From Ferruginibacter sp. (GTDB lineage Bacteria > Bacteroidota > Bacteroidia > Chitinophagales > Chitinophagaceae), in contig JANYGZ010000007.1 of assembly GCA_025362235.1 (NCBI GenBank), positions 1 through 59,012 of the forward strand: a stretch of DNA of 59,012 nucleotides. The letters run 5' to 3'. A program made the translations under genes and the position numbers. The notes below the pieces were generated by a model, which saw only the letters and a list, made by a program, of their open reading frames with translations, did not search any database and was not told the DNA's origin. Of the stretch, positions 37,551-46,326 are shown one piece after another; position 1 is the first letter of the stretch; every line of letters starts with the position of its first letter.

Positions 37551-37863
37551 ATGGAAACCACCAATTTGAAAAAGTTTTTGCAATCTGCCATGCTCATTTT
37601 ATTTTTTACAATAACCGCCAGGCACAAAACAATAATGGTATCAGCAGCAAACATAGCCCCGTTTCTTTAAGTTAACAATTGGATGCCTTTTACGATATTT
37701 CAAAATTGCCTCATTACCAACAGGGAAAAGAAGAAAGAATACCAATGTTATATTGCGGCGAAATTGTTACTAACGAATTTTACAAATCACTCACCCTCCC
37801 ATTAAGGCGTCTCCTGCTGAAAACAGTCTTTTATTAAGCCGTTTACAATTAATACGGGAATAA
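37551..37863 (+). pseudogene. Remnant of an exported protein gene
   Basis: ATG 37551 starts a plausible signal peptide (LQSAMLILFFTITA). A one-base deletion near 37618 breaks the signal-peptide end; in the shifted frame it reads QAQNNNGISSKHSPVSLS, then meets TAA at 37673-37675, then continues QLDAFYDISKLPHY and MLYCGEIVTNEFYKSL. A further shift near 37795 leads to KASPAENSLLLSRLQLIRE and a final stop at 37861. At least three lesions separate parts that look coding. The original protein family is not recognised. The remainder of the 600-base gap shows nothing else. Confidence 0.6.
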
Positions 37864-37943
37864 AATAAATCTGCATAAGTTTAGCCCATTTTACTTGTAT
37901 TGCTCCTTTAGATAGTTTATATTAGTATTCAAACTAATTTATT

Positions 37944-38342
37944 ATGAAACAGATAGTCTCCCTTTCGCTAATGTTGTTTGGCTTGTTGCTTATAACTCAA
38001 TCCTGCAGCAAGGAAATCCCTGATAAAATGATTCAAACTTTACCAATCGAAACTATAAATGCAACTGTTTCGGCTGATAATGGGTACAAATTAAATATAG
38101 CTAACCTTGGAGAAGTAAAAATCAACAGACAGGCGCTTCATTTTGCTGTAAGTCAAATAGGAATTGATGTAAAAGAAGGAACACCTGTTTACACATATGT
38201 TCCTGCAGCTGGTTTTATTGGCACTGACGAAGTTGAATTATTTTCTGCAAAAAGTTTCCGCAGTACTGGAGGCGTATGCAGCGGCAGCCATTATGATACT
38301 TACATGACCAGCACTGTAATCAAATTCATAGTAGCAAAATAA
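37944..38342 (+). CDS. Small hypothetical lipoprotein
   Basis: 132 residues with a lipoprotein signal (LMLFGLLLITQSC, lipobox Cys about 21). The mature part is short and beta-rich (YKLNIANLGEVKIN, GTPVYTYVPAAGFIGTDEVELF). Its end GGVCSGSHYDTYMTSTVIKF has one Cys and no known motif. I do not recognise it. It is probably on the outer leaflet or inner leaflet of the outer membrane. The next gene is a T9SS cargo 335 bases downstream. Confidence 0.75.
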   Translation: MKQIVSLSLMLFGLLLITQSCSKEIPDKMIQTLPIETINATVSADNGYKLNIANLGEVKINRQALHFAVSQIGIDVKEGTPVYTYVPAAGFIGTDEVELFSAKSFRSTGGVCSGSHYDTYMTSTVIKFIVAK

Positions 38343-38677
38343 TTATTTCCAAAATAATATCTTGATTAGATTATTGCAGAACCTGTTGATGAAAGGCTAT
38401 GCAATAATATTTTGCCAAACCGAGTCTTGTAATACCTGTAAAGTAAAGAATTCAATCTTCATACAATAGCCCCATACAAATTTAACAGCAATAGTTACGC
38501 CTGTCGGCAAAGCAGGAATAATAAAGAGGTTAACCTTTTATTATCAGTCCTGCCAATTTTCCCAAACGATGATTTTTAATTGTTCACCGAAAAAATGAGT
38601 TCGTTAAACGAAAAAATATAACAGTCATAACAATTAGTTACAATTTTACACTGACAAAAGAAAATCAAAATCCTACT
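38343..38677. other. Intergenic region with an imperfect hairpin
   Basis: No ORF. An imperfect hairpin at about 38511-38553 pairs GCAGGA with TCCTGC and ATAATAAA with TTTATTAT, around GAGGTTAACC. It lies after the lipoprotein gene and may be its terminator, but no proper T-tract follows. The promoter of the following gene should lie near 38600-38670; no clean -7 box is seen. Confidence 0.45.
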
Positions 38678-40183
38678 ATGAAACAATTTTTAGTTCTACC
38701 AATATTTACCTTATTCATTTCAATGGCAGCTTTGGGAAACACCCCTCCTCCACCCGGCGATGAAGTTACCTATGGTACCAACAATGTATGGATAGGATAC
38801 CTTTATGACAATATGGGTTTTACTACCTATATGGGCTATGTAAGTGAAGGCACCGCAGCCAATCCAAATTTTGATGAAAATTTTGGTGGCAATACAGCAA
38901 ACTATCCTACAAATGGTTCACCCGTTTATACAGAAACTTTTAGTGCCAGGTATAAACTTATCAAAAATTTTGCAGCAGGTAATTACCAGTTTACTGTTGG
39001 TGCTGATGATGGATACAGGCTTAGTTTAGATGGTGGTGCAACATGGGCAATTAATAACTGGACCGATCATGGATATACATCAACAACTTATACAACAGCA
39101 TTAAGCGGTAATATTAATATGGTACTGGAGTATTACGAAAATGGTGGTGGCAACAGGGTTTCATTTGATCTGCAAACAGTTTGTACAGGTAGTGAAAATG
39201 AAGCCATATATGGTACCGGCAATGTATGGAATGGATATATTTATGATGGCATTAATTTTAACATTTATGGCGGAATTGTTACAGAAGGTACAGCCGCTAA
39301 CCCAAATTTTGATGAAAATTTTGGCGGCGACGTTGTAACCTACAACACCAGCGCCTGTGGTTTACAAACAGAAACTTTCAGCGCACGTTACCGTCTTAAT
39401 AAAACATTTGCAAATGGCACTTACACTTTTATAGTTGGTGGTGATGATGGATACAGGCTTAGTCTTGACGGTGGCAGCACATGGGCAATAAACAAATGGG
39501 TTCTTCAAAGTTATACTGTAAACTCTTATTCTACAACCTTAAACGGTAATTACGATTTAGTTCTGGAATATTATGAAAATTCAGGGCAAAACAGAATCAG
39601 TATGAATATCACTGCTCCATTACCTGTTAAACTAATCAGCTTCGATGGAAAAAATGCAGGTAAAAATATTAAACTAAACTGGGCTGTAACAGGCGAAATA
39701 AATAACGAATATTACGAAGTAGAACGTAGCGCTAATAGTACAGATTTTATTTCAGTGGCAAAAGTAAATACAAGCCAGGGAACAACTATCGGTACTGATA
39801 AAAGTTATGGATACACAGATATTTCTCCTTTAGGCGGTAATAATTATTACAGGCTGCGCATGGTTGATAAAGATCAGAAAGTTGCTTATTCATCCATAAC
39901 CAGGATAGTGAATGCGGACAAAAGTTCTGTTTCAATATTTCCAACAATTAATACCGGCGGAAATATTTACTTAAAAACTTCAACAAATTTAAAAAATGCA
40001 AGTGTTGAATTGTATGATATAAACGGGAAAAAAATGCAGGAAATAAAACTGACGCCCAATATTAACGCAGGTCAAACTATTTCTTTACCATTACATAGCG
40101 ACTTATTTGTAAAAGGTACTTATGTAGTAATATGTAAGTCTGCCGGAAATGTAATAACAAAGCAGATGATTATTAACCAGTAA
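38678..40183 (+). CDS. T9SS cargo protein with two PA14-like repeats
   Basis: 501 residues. A signal peptide (LFISMAALG) leads into two homologous repeats of about 140 residues (about 31-170 and 172-313). Both share GTAANPNFDENFGG, ADDGYRLSLDGG or GDDGYRLSLDGG, and LEYYEN, which look like PA14-type carbohydrate-binding domains with Asp-rich calcium sites. Then LPVKLISFDGKNAGKN starts a FN3-like linker (about 316-405), and the C-terminus (about 415-501) is a type A sorting domain (VSIFPTINTGGNIYL, VELYDINGKKMQEI, KGTYVVICKS). It is secreted across the outer membrane and attached. It may bind glycans. Monocistronic with a strong terminator. Confidence 0.9.
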   Translation: MKQFLVLPIFTLFISMAALGNTPPPPGDEVTYGTNNVWIGYLYDNMGFTTYMGYVSEGTAANPNFDENFGGNTANYPTNGSPVYTETFSARYKLIKNFAAGNYQFTVGADDGYRLSLDGGATWAINNWTDHGYTSTTYTTALSGNINMVLEYYENGGGNRVSFDLQTVCTGSENEAIYGTGNVWNGYIYDGINFNIYGGIVTEGTAANPNFDENFGGDVVTYNTSACGLQTETFSARYRLNKTFANGTYTFIVGGDDGYRLSLDGGSTWAINKWVLQSYTVNSYSTTLNGNYDLVLEYYENSGQNRISMNITAPLPVKLISFDGKNAGKNIKLNWAVTGEINNEYYEVERSANSTDFISVAKVNTSQGTTIGTDKSYGYTDISPLGGNNYYRLRMVDKDQKVAYSSITRIVNADKSSVSIFPTINTGGNIYLKTSTNLKNASVELYDINGKKMQEIKLTPNINAGQTISLPLHSDLFVKGTYVVICKSAGNVITKQMIINQ

Positions 40184-40210
40184 AATAAAAACTACCTGAT
40201 TATATTTAAT

Positions 40211-40238
40211 AAACAAAGCAGCTCTATCTGCTTTGTTT
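40211..40238 (+). terminator. Terminator after the T9SS cargo gene
   Basis: Stem AAACAAAGCAG / CTGCTTTGTTT, 11 bp, loop CTCTAT, followed by T-rich sequence. Confidence 0.85.
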
Positions 40239-40329
40239 TATAATTAAATAGTATATAATTCACATCAAATTAAAACCGTAAACATAGGAACGGATGGCCA
40301 TTTTTTAAAGAAAAATTCCTCCATTTAGT

Positions 40330-40500
40330 TTATTTCATCACCTCATCAATTTCGGCATCCCCTTCCTCTGCTTTTGATTTATGGTAATCGTTGTTCATTT
40401 GATCTTCGAATACTTTTTCATCTTTGGTATTACGCTTTATTAAAAAAACAACCAATGCAATAGCTGCAATACTAAAAATAATTAAAATTGACCAGTTCAT
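40330..40500 (-). CDS. Short single-helix membrane protein
   Basis: 56 residues (ATG 40500, TAA 40330), below the usual length cut-off. One membrane helix (MNWSILIIFSIAAIALVVFL) is followed by a basic RNTKDEK turn and an acidic tail (KSKAEEGDAEIDEVMK). The pattern, with helix out and charged tail in, and the conserved-looking NNDYHK are strong coding signs. I recall similar short proteins in Chitinophagaceae, but no function. It stands alone in the gap between the T9SS terminator and the divergent GNAT gene. Confidence 0.75.
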   Translation of the reverse strand: MNWSILIIFSIAAIALVVFLIKRNTKDEKVFEDQMNNDYHKSKAEEGDAEIDEVMK

Positions 40501-40661
40501 ATTTTATAGTTTGTATTAAAGTTAAACAAAAAAAATTGCTATACATGTTATGGTATTATTAAGGTGTTATAATTTCCTTTTCGCAAAGAAATTTTATCGA
40601 AAGTTGTTTTGTGCAAATAAAATTATTGAATAAATCAAAATATTTTAATTTCGCCACCACT

Positions 40662-41189
40662 ATGTTTTCATTTTCAAACCAACATATTTCTGTTGCCGGG
40701 GCTGCAGATATTACAACAATTACCGCATTACTTAACAGCGCTTACCGGGGGGAAGGCTCTAAACAAGGCTGGACAACAGAAGCCCACCTTATTGCAGGCG
40801 ATATACGCACAGACGAAAGCCACCTGCAACAAGTAATGCAATTGCACAACAGTATTTTTGCAACCTACAGTAACGAACAACAGGAAATAACCGGTTGTGT
40901 AAACCTGCAACAATTTGGCAACAAAATTTATTTGGGCATGTTTAGTGTGTCACCAAAATCACAAGGGTTTGGTATTGGTAAACAATTATTAAAAGCCGCC
41001 GAAGAATATGCAAAGCATTTGCAATGCACGGCAATTTACATGACTGTTATTACTGCAAGAGAAGAACTGATTAACTGGTACAAACGCTTCGGTTATAAAG
41101 ATACAGGCGAAAGAAAACCTTTTACAGAAGATACTACAGGCAAACATTTACAACCATTAGAGTTTATGTTTTTGGAAAAAGAAATTTAG
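40662..41189 (+). CDS. GNAT N-acetyltransferase
   Basis: 175 residues from ATG 40662; a TTG-type upstream start at 40611 adds residues without coding character. GNAT features: the acetyl-CoA pyrophosphate loop SPKSQGFGIGKQLLKAAE (Q-x-x-G-x-G/A), preceded by KIYLGMFSV, and the C-terminal WYKRFGYKDTGERKPF. The substrate is unknown. It is monocistronic and convergent with cbpM. Confidence 0.9.
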   Translation: MFSFSNQHISVAGAADITTITALLNSAYRGEGSKQGWTTEAHLIAGDIRTDESHLQQVMQLHNSIFATYSNEQQEITGCVNLQQFGNKIYLGMFSVSPKSQGFGIGKQLLKAAEEYAKHLQCTAIYMTVITAREELINWYKRFGYKDTGERKPFTEDTTGKHLQPLEFMFLEKEI

Positions 41190-41204
41190 CCGTACTAAAA
41201 ATAT

Positions 41205-41501
41205 TTATTCATTCTCATACCTGCCCAGCCTATTGGTAAGCTGTACAATCTGCCGCTGCATCTCATTCATGCGTTGCAATAAATAGGTAATGGTTTCTAT
41301 GCCTTCCAGGTTAATATCCATTTCACGGTACAACCTCACCAGCTTTTCCAATTGCGGCAATTCGCTTTCATCAACAAAGGGTTTTTCTTCTACCACGGTA
41401 ATTTCTATTAAGCCGGATTGCTGCAAAGAATAAATAAAAGATGGCTCTATATTGTGGTAAATACAAAAATCATTGGCTGCTATTAAATGTGTAGTCGGCA
41501 T
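41205..41501 (-). CDS. cbpM: Chaperone modulator CbpM
   Basis: 98 residues, MerR-like small protein that inhibits CbpA in relatives. It opens with a beta-hairpin region (LIAANDFCIYHNIEPSF), contains LIEITVVEEKPFVDESEL and a helix LVRLYREMDINLEGIETI, then an amphipathic helix (MNEMQRQIVQLTNRLG). It lies 9 bases downstream of cbpA and is cotranscribed with it. Confidence 0.92.
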   Translation of the reverse strand: MPTTHLIAANDFCIYHNIEPSFIYSLQQSGLIEITVVEEKPFVDESELPQLEKLVRLYREMDINLEGIETITYLLQRMNEMQRQIVQLTNRLGRYENE

Positions 41502-41510
41502 ACGATAATT

Positions 41511-42392
41511 TTATTTAAGCTTACTTAATTCAGTAAATAAGGCCTTTTGTTGTTCTGTTAAATTGGTGGGTAATTTTATGTCGTAGGTAACATATAGGTC
41601 ACCGAACTCCCCTTCTTTTTTATATACCGGAAAACCTTTTCCCTTTAACCTTATCTTGGTGCCAAACTGGGTTTCGGGGTTTACTTTTAATTTTACTTTT
41701 CCTTTCAACGTATCAATAGTTGTTTCTCCACCAAGCATAGCCGTGTACAAATCAATTGATGCATGTGTGTACAGATCATTACCTGCCCTTTTAAATATAG
41801 GATGATTAGCAATGGAGAAGGTGATAAAAAGGTCTCCCGCCGGCCCGCCATTTACACCAGGTGCCCCATGCCCTTTTAATTTAATTACCTGCCCGTTTTC
41901 TACACCCGCCGGAATGGTAATACGGATGTTTTTTCCGTTAACAGTTAGCGTTTGCTGCTGGGTTTCCAGCGCATCGGTCAGGTTAAGTTTTAGTTCGGCA
42001 TTATAATCCTGCCCCCTGAATTTTGTTTGCCTGTTGCGGCCTGATCCTCCAAACATAGATTCAAAAAAACTTGAAAAATCTCCTTCACCGCCACCGGAAA
42101 ATTGTTGGCCTTCGGAAGAAAATGGTGATTGCCGTTGCGACCGGCGTTGTTGTTCAAACTGGTCCGCATGTTGCCAGTCTTTTCCATACTGATCGTATTT
42201 TTTTCTTTTTTCCGGGTCGCTCAAAACTTCATTTGCTTCGTTTACCTGCTGAAATTTTTTGTGTGCATCCTTATCATTGGGGTTAAGATCGGGGTGTAAT
42301 TTCCTGGCCAGCTTTCGATAAGCCTTTTTGATATCGTCTTCCGAAGCTTTTTTATCAACACCCAGTATTTTATAATAATCAACAAATTCCAT
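41511..42392 (-). CDS. cbpA: J-domain co-chaperone CbpA
   Basis: 293 residues. J domain at 1-70 with the catalytic HPD (KLHPDLNPN, about 33-35), a Gly/Phe-rich linker (about 80-125), then a DnaJ C-terminal substrate-binding domain (about 130-290; [33 protein letters not shown]). There is no zinc-finger, so it belongs to the CbpA/type II group rather than DnaJ. It delivers clients to DnaK. A -7 box TACCTTTG lies at 42418-42425 on the minus strand, 26 bases before the start. Confidence 0.95.
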   Translation of the reverse strand: MEFVDYYKILGVDKKASEDDIKKAYRKLARKLHPDLNPNDKDAHKKFQQVNEANEVLSDPEKRKKYDQYGKDWQHADQFEQQRRSQRQSPFSSEGQQFSGGGEGDFSSFFESMFGGSGRNRQTKFRGQDYNAELKLNLTDALETQQQTLTVNGKNIRITIPAGVENGQVIKLKGHGAPGVNGGPAGDLFITFSIANHPIFKRAGNDLYTHASIDLYTAMLGGETTIDTLKGKVKLKVNPETQFGTKIRLKGKGFPVYKKEGEFGDLYVTYDIKLPTNLTEQQKALFTELSKLK

Positions 42393-42417
42393 AATTATAA
42401 TTTTGCGCTTAGCATTA

Positions 42418-42425
42418 CAAAGGTA
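42418..42425 (-). promoter_or_regulatory. -7 promoter box of cbpA-cbpM
   Basis: On the minus strand this reads TACCTTTG, matching TAnnTTTG, 26 bases upstream of the cbpA ATG. No -33 TTG at the right spacing. Confidence 0.5.
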
Positions 42426-42672
42426 CTACCAATTTTTCTTGAATTTTAAGCCCCGGTATACACGAACTATTTCGTCGTTTATCCAATCAACTATTTCTTG
42501 GGTTAATTAATATTTCTTAATACTGGTTTAGAGGAATAAAAAATATTTTGGAGTGGCACAAAGGGATAATATTTTCAAGTCATAATTAATAAATGTTGAT
42601 ACCTAATTTTAAGAATATATTTACCGATAGAACTATAGCTGTAGTTTACAATTAGCAGTTAAAAATAACCCG

Positions 42673-43389
42673 ATGAAAAAACTATTTATTTCCTCCTATT
42701 TAATGCTTTATTTTATTAATGCTCAATCTCAACAGATATTAGGAAGAATTGAAATTAGACCATTTGTCAGATTTGACTGGTATCCAGAATTTTCGTACAA
42801 TATTGCTGGAAGACCAAGTACAGATTATTTAAAAATGGAAGGGACAAGCTGGGGCTTAAATACCTACTATAGATTTCCAATGAAGAATGGTTTTAACCTT
42901 AAAGGTGGGTTAGGATATTATAAATATTCATTTACATCGTTAGACCACCACAATACACAGTTTGGAAGCGGAGATGCGAGAATTATAATTTATCCAAGCT
43001 TTTTTCAGCCAGTATATACAACAGATAATTATTGTTATAATAGTATTGCCATCAATCTGGTAATAGAAAAGATAATCAAACTTAAGAATGATTTTTGTAT
43101 AGTATCTGGCGTTGAATTGAATAACTATTTTACAGTATCGCAATCCTACCATATCACATTTCAAGGGGCACAATCATATAAAAATACATCAAGCAGGTTT
43201 TTTGGCCATTCTGTAATTCTTAATTTTTCATTATTAAAACAAATAAAAGAAACACAAATCGGCCCAATATTAATTTTGCCTGTTTTTGATAATTGGAAAA
43301 AGGACAATGTTTTTCCCGGAGAAAACAGTTCGGAAAATAGAAATAAATGGTTCAATGGAATAGGCTTTGGAATTAGTTTTAATTTTTGA
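42673..43389 (+). CDS. Hypothetical outer-membrane beta-barrel-like protein
   Basis: 238 residues with a signal peptide (SSYLMLYFINAQS). The mature part has many aromatic-flanked strands (FVRFDWYPEFSYNIAG, WGLNTYYRFPMKNGF, LGYYKYSF) and ends WFNGIGFGISFNF with a terminal Phe, as expected for a BamA-recognised barrel. AT-rich, like the segments at 1-3400 and 48469-48999, which may reflect recent acquisition. Family not recognised. Confidence 0.7.
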   Translation: MKKLFISSYLMLYFINAQSQQILGRIEIRPFVRFDWYPEFSYNIAGRPSTDYLKMEGTSWGLNTYYRFPMKNGFNLKGGLGYYKYSFTSLDHHNTQFGSGDARIIIYPSFFQPVYTTDNYCYNSIAINLVIEKIIKLKNDFCIVSGVELNNYFTVSQSYHITFQGAQSYKNTSSRFFGHSVILNFSLLKQIKETQIGPILILPVFDNWKKDNVFPGENSSENRNKWFNGIGFGISFNF

Positions 43390-43541
43390 AATAGTAAAAT
43401 AATTATAAAAAAAATATTAAAAGTGCAACATTTTTCTTTCCCTTTTATTAAGTCTCGACCTATACCTTCACCAGCTGGAATCAGGAGCAACAATTTGACA
43501 TGCACCTGCGTAAATATATCCGGCACCATATACAAATAATA

Positions 43542-44900
43542 TTATGTTACAAACGGCCATTGCTTTTTCAATTTTGCCATTATAAAATATACCACTAAAC
43601 CGCTTCCAAAAACAACTAAAAAAGAAAGCACAATGGTGAGACCGGTTGCATAAAAAATAAACAGCCACATAGCAATTGCCAACAGCACAGGTAAAGGGTA
43701 TAGTGGCATTTTATAGGGCAGGTTTTCTTTCCCGTTTCTTTTGCGCAACAGTACTACGCCTGCTGCCTGTCCGATAAATTGCACCATAATGCGCATGGCT
43801 AATATACCATCAATAATATGTTTCATTTTAAAAGTAAGGCTAAATATAAATGCCAACCCGGCTAATATCAATAGTGATACATAAGGAAAATTTTTTGTAG
43901 GATGCAGTTTGCCAAATACCTTAAAAAATGCACCATCCGCTGCCGCTGCATATGGCACCCTGGAGTAGCCAAGCATTACAGCAAATAAAGAAGCCAGCGC
44001 TACCCACAATATCATTACAGTCCCCAGTTTTGCAGCTGGTACACCATACAGACGTTCTAAAAATGTACTTACTACAAAATTATTCTGGCCTGCATCCTGC
44101 CATTGCTTTATTTCCTGCCAGGGTATTACACTGCTCACACTCATGTTCATTGCCAAATATAAAATGGCTATTCCCATAACAGAGATGAACATACTCCGTG
44201 GAATATTTTTTCCAGGATCTTTTATTTCGCCACCTAAATGACAAACATTGTAATAGCCCAGGTAACTGTAAATTGTTTTTACACATGCCTGCCCGAATGC
44301 AAACGACAGCAATTGCGCCCAGCTAAAATCTGTATTGATGTCTTTAAACGGCTGTAAAAAATTTCCATGTGCAATACCACCAATTATTATCCAGCCAAGA
44401 GTAAGCAATACACCCGTCCATAGCAGTACACCAATTTTGCCAATGCTGTCAATTTTTCTATACAATAAAAAGGTAATGAAAATAATAACGGTGCCGGATA
44501 CTGCTTTGGCTTCCCATTCAGTAAGGTGAACAAGATAACCAAGGTACTGAGAAAACCCAATGGCAGCAGAAGCTGCTACCAGCGGGGCCTGTATAATAGT
44601 TTGCCAAACGTATAAAAAACTCATCATGCGCCCCATTTTCTTTTTCCCATAGGCTTCCTTTAAAAAGTTATAGCTGCCCCCGGCCAATGGATAAGCTGCC
44701 CCTAATTCGCTCCATATCATAGCGTCGACTAAAGAAAGAAAAGCCCCCGCCATCCATGCATATAAAAACATACCGCCCATCAGTCCCATTACAATGGGCA
44801 ACGTAACAAAAGGACCGATACCGACCATATCTATCATATTTAGAACAGTGGAATGAAAAAGCCCGAGCCTGCGTTGCAGCGTTGGTGGTGTATCAGCCAT
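43542..44900 (-). CDS. APC-family amino acid permease
   Basis: 452 residues with about twelve helices. APC family signs: GIGPFVTLPIVMGLMGG at the start, then WAYFSELG-like ALVDAMIWSELGAAYPLAGG and YLGYYNVCHLGGEIKDPGKNIP, which is the typical conserved loop. It imports or exchanges an amino acid or other organic amine; specificity is not visible. ATG 44900 is the start. No obvious metabolic neighbours. Confidence 0.9.
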   Translation of the reverse strand: MADTPPTLQRRLGLFHSTVLNMIDMVGIGPFVTLPIVMGLMGGMFLYAWMAGAFLSLVDAMIWSELGAAYPLAGGSYNFLKEAYGKKKMGRMMSFLYVWQTIIQAPLVAASAAIGFSQYLGYLVHLTEWEAKAVSGTVIIFITFLLYRKIDSIGKIGVLLWTGVLLTLGWIIIGGIAHGNFLQPFKDINTDFSWAQLLSFAFGQACVKTIYSYLGYYNVCHLGGEIKDPGKNIPRSMFISVMGIAILYLAMNMSVSSVIPWQEIKQWQDAGQNNFVVSTFLERLYGVPAAKLGTVMILWVALASLFAVMLGYSRVPYAAAADGAFFKVFGKLHPTKNFPYVSLLILAGLAFIFSLTFKMKHIIDGILAMRIMVQFIGQAAGVVLLRKRNGKENLPYKMPLYPLPVLLAIAMWLFIFYATGLTIVLSFLVVFGSGLVVYFIMAKLKKQWPFVT

Positions 44901-45021
44901 ATAATAATTGATACCGGAAATTACAATTTAGAGTTGGTAATAATTGAGCTGCGTCTATTTAAATATTTAAAAGAAAGAAAAATGAATAAGCCAATTGTGG
45001 GAAAATTGTGTTTCATTGATT

Positions 45022-45056
45022 GAAAAAAAACAAACAGGCCTCCTTTCGGAAGCCTG
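45022..45056 (-). terminator. Terminator after the thioredoxin-like gene
   Basis: On the minus strand, CAGGCTTCC, loop GAAA, GGAGGCCTG, then a T-rich run. Follows the gene ending at 45116 by about 60 bases. Confidence 0.85.
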
Positions 45057-45115
45057 CGTGTTTCGGAACCATTTGCTAAAAAAACAAATTTTATGTCTCA
45101 ATACATTGGCAGATA

Positions 45116-45643
45116 CTACCAGCTTGTATTAAAAGCCTTATTATAGTCTGGAAAACTTTGTGTTTTGTAAGCACCTTCACCAAAAAATTTCAACGGCGAT
45201 TCAATTTCTTTTGCTTTTAAATACCCGGAAAGCGGTGCCGGTTGTGCATTTAAAGCAGTAATAAATACTGTTGTAGGAAAACTTAATTGCCCATAACACA
45301 AATATACCGCCAGTTCATTTACTTTATTTGCCTCATCATAACTATATTTTTTACCATTCCATTCTACAGCATTTTTTTCTTCAGCGTCCAGTTTAACGGC
45401 ATAATAATGTTCATTGATATAGGCAGCTACTTTTTCATTGGTATAGGTTTCTTTGTCCATTACCTTACACCAACCACACCAGCTGGTATACACATCCACT
45501 AAAATGGGTTTTGGGTTTTTACTATAGGCTTCCTGTAACGCTGCTACCGTAAGCCATTGCACTTTTCCTTTATTTGCAGGAATAAATGAAACAGTTATTA
45601 AAAATAAAATTGCAATAATAAAAAAACGTGTAACCTTTTGCAT
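45116..45643 (-). CDS. Thioredoxin-fold exported protein
   Basis: 175 residues with a signal sequence (FIIAILFLITVSF). Active site SWCGWCKVMD (CGWC) in an extended thioredoxin domain (KVAAYINEHYYAVKLDAEEKN, then SFPTTVFITA with cis-Pro). The layout resembles DsbD-gamma/DUF255-like thioredoxins that reduce periplasmic proteins. The second gene downstream on this strand is distant. ATG 45643 lies 45 bases from the divergent ubiX. Confidence 0.88.
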   Translation of the reverse strand: MQKVTRFFIIAILFLITVSFIPANKGKVQWLTVAALQEAYSKNPKPILVDVYTSWCGWCKVMDKETYTNEKVAAYINEHYYAVKLDAEEKNAVEWNGKKYSYDEANKVNELAVYLCYGQLSFPTTVFITALNAQPAPLSGYLKAKEIESPLKFFGEGAYKTQSFPDYNKAFNTSW

Positions 45644-45688
45644 ACAATAATTGTTTAGTAGCTTAGATGATTACATAACGACAAACCA

Positions 45689-46246
45689 ATGCATAAAATT
45701 GTTGTAGCTATTACAGGGGCAAGTGGTTCCATCTATTCAAAAGTTCTGTTAAATAAATTATTGGCAGCTAAAAGCCAATGGACAGACCTTGGGGTAATTC
45801 TGACTGAAAATGCCAAACAGGTTTGGAAGACGGAATTGGATAATGAAGAGTATAAAAATTACCCCTTTAGTTTTTATACCCAGCAGGATTTTATGGCGCC
45901 TTTTGCATCAGGTTCCGGCAAATACAATACCATGATCATCATACCCTGCAGCATGGGCACATTGGGAAGAATTGCCGGCGGCATCAGCAATGACCTTATT
46001 ACAAGGGCGGCTGATGTTATTTTAAAAGAAAGAAGAAAATTAATCTGCGTGGTACGGGATACGCCTTATAACCTGGTACATATCCGCAATATGGAAACTG
46101 TTACAATGGCAGGAGGAATTATTTGCCCTGCAACACCATCCTTTTACAGTAAACCAACAACCATTGAAGAAGTAGCTGCAACAGTGGTTGACAGGGTGCT
46201 GGATATTGCGGGTATTGATATCAATACTTATCGTTGGGGGAACTAA
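45689..46246 (+). CDS. ubiX: Flavin prenyltransferase UbiX
   Basis: 185 residues, complete UbiX: MHKIVVAITGASGSIYSKVLL at the FMN-binding N-terminus, then IIPCSMGTLGRIAGGISNDL and the conserved Arg in KERRKLICVVRDTPYN. It prenylates FMN to make the cofactor of UbiD decarboxylases in ubiquinone or menaquinone-related or aromatic pathways. No ubiD is in this window. Divergent from the thioredoxin-like gene. Confidence 0.96.
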   Translation: MHKIVVAITGASGSIYSKVLLNKLLAAKSQWTDLGVILTENAKQVWKTELDNEEYKNYPFSFYTQQDFMAPFASGSGKYNTMIIIPCSMGTLGRIAGGISNDLITRAADVILKERRKLICVVRDTPYNLVHIRNMETVTMAGGIICPATPSFYSKPTTIEEVAATVVDRVLDIAGIDINTYRWGN

Positions 46247-46250
46247 ATGT

Positions 46251-46285
46251 GAATGGTCAATGGTCAATTTCACGATTCACCATTC
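46251..46285. repeat. GGTCAAT repeat with inverted GAATGGT/ACCATTC
   Basis: Two GGTCAAT units follow GAATGGT (46251-46257), and ACCATTC (46279-46285) is its reverse complement. The same GGTCAAT unit occurs in tandem within the macroglobulin gene. Intergenic, between ubiX and the convergent LolA-like gene. Confidence 0.55.
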
Positions 46286-46326
46286 ATGTATGAAACCGCT
46301 ACTTTACAATTAACATAATACCAGCC

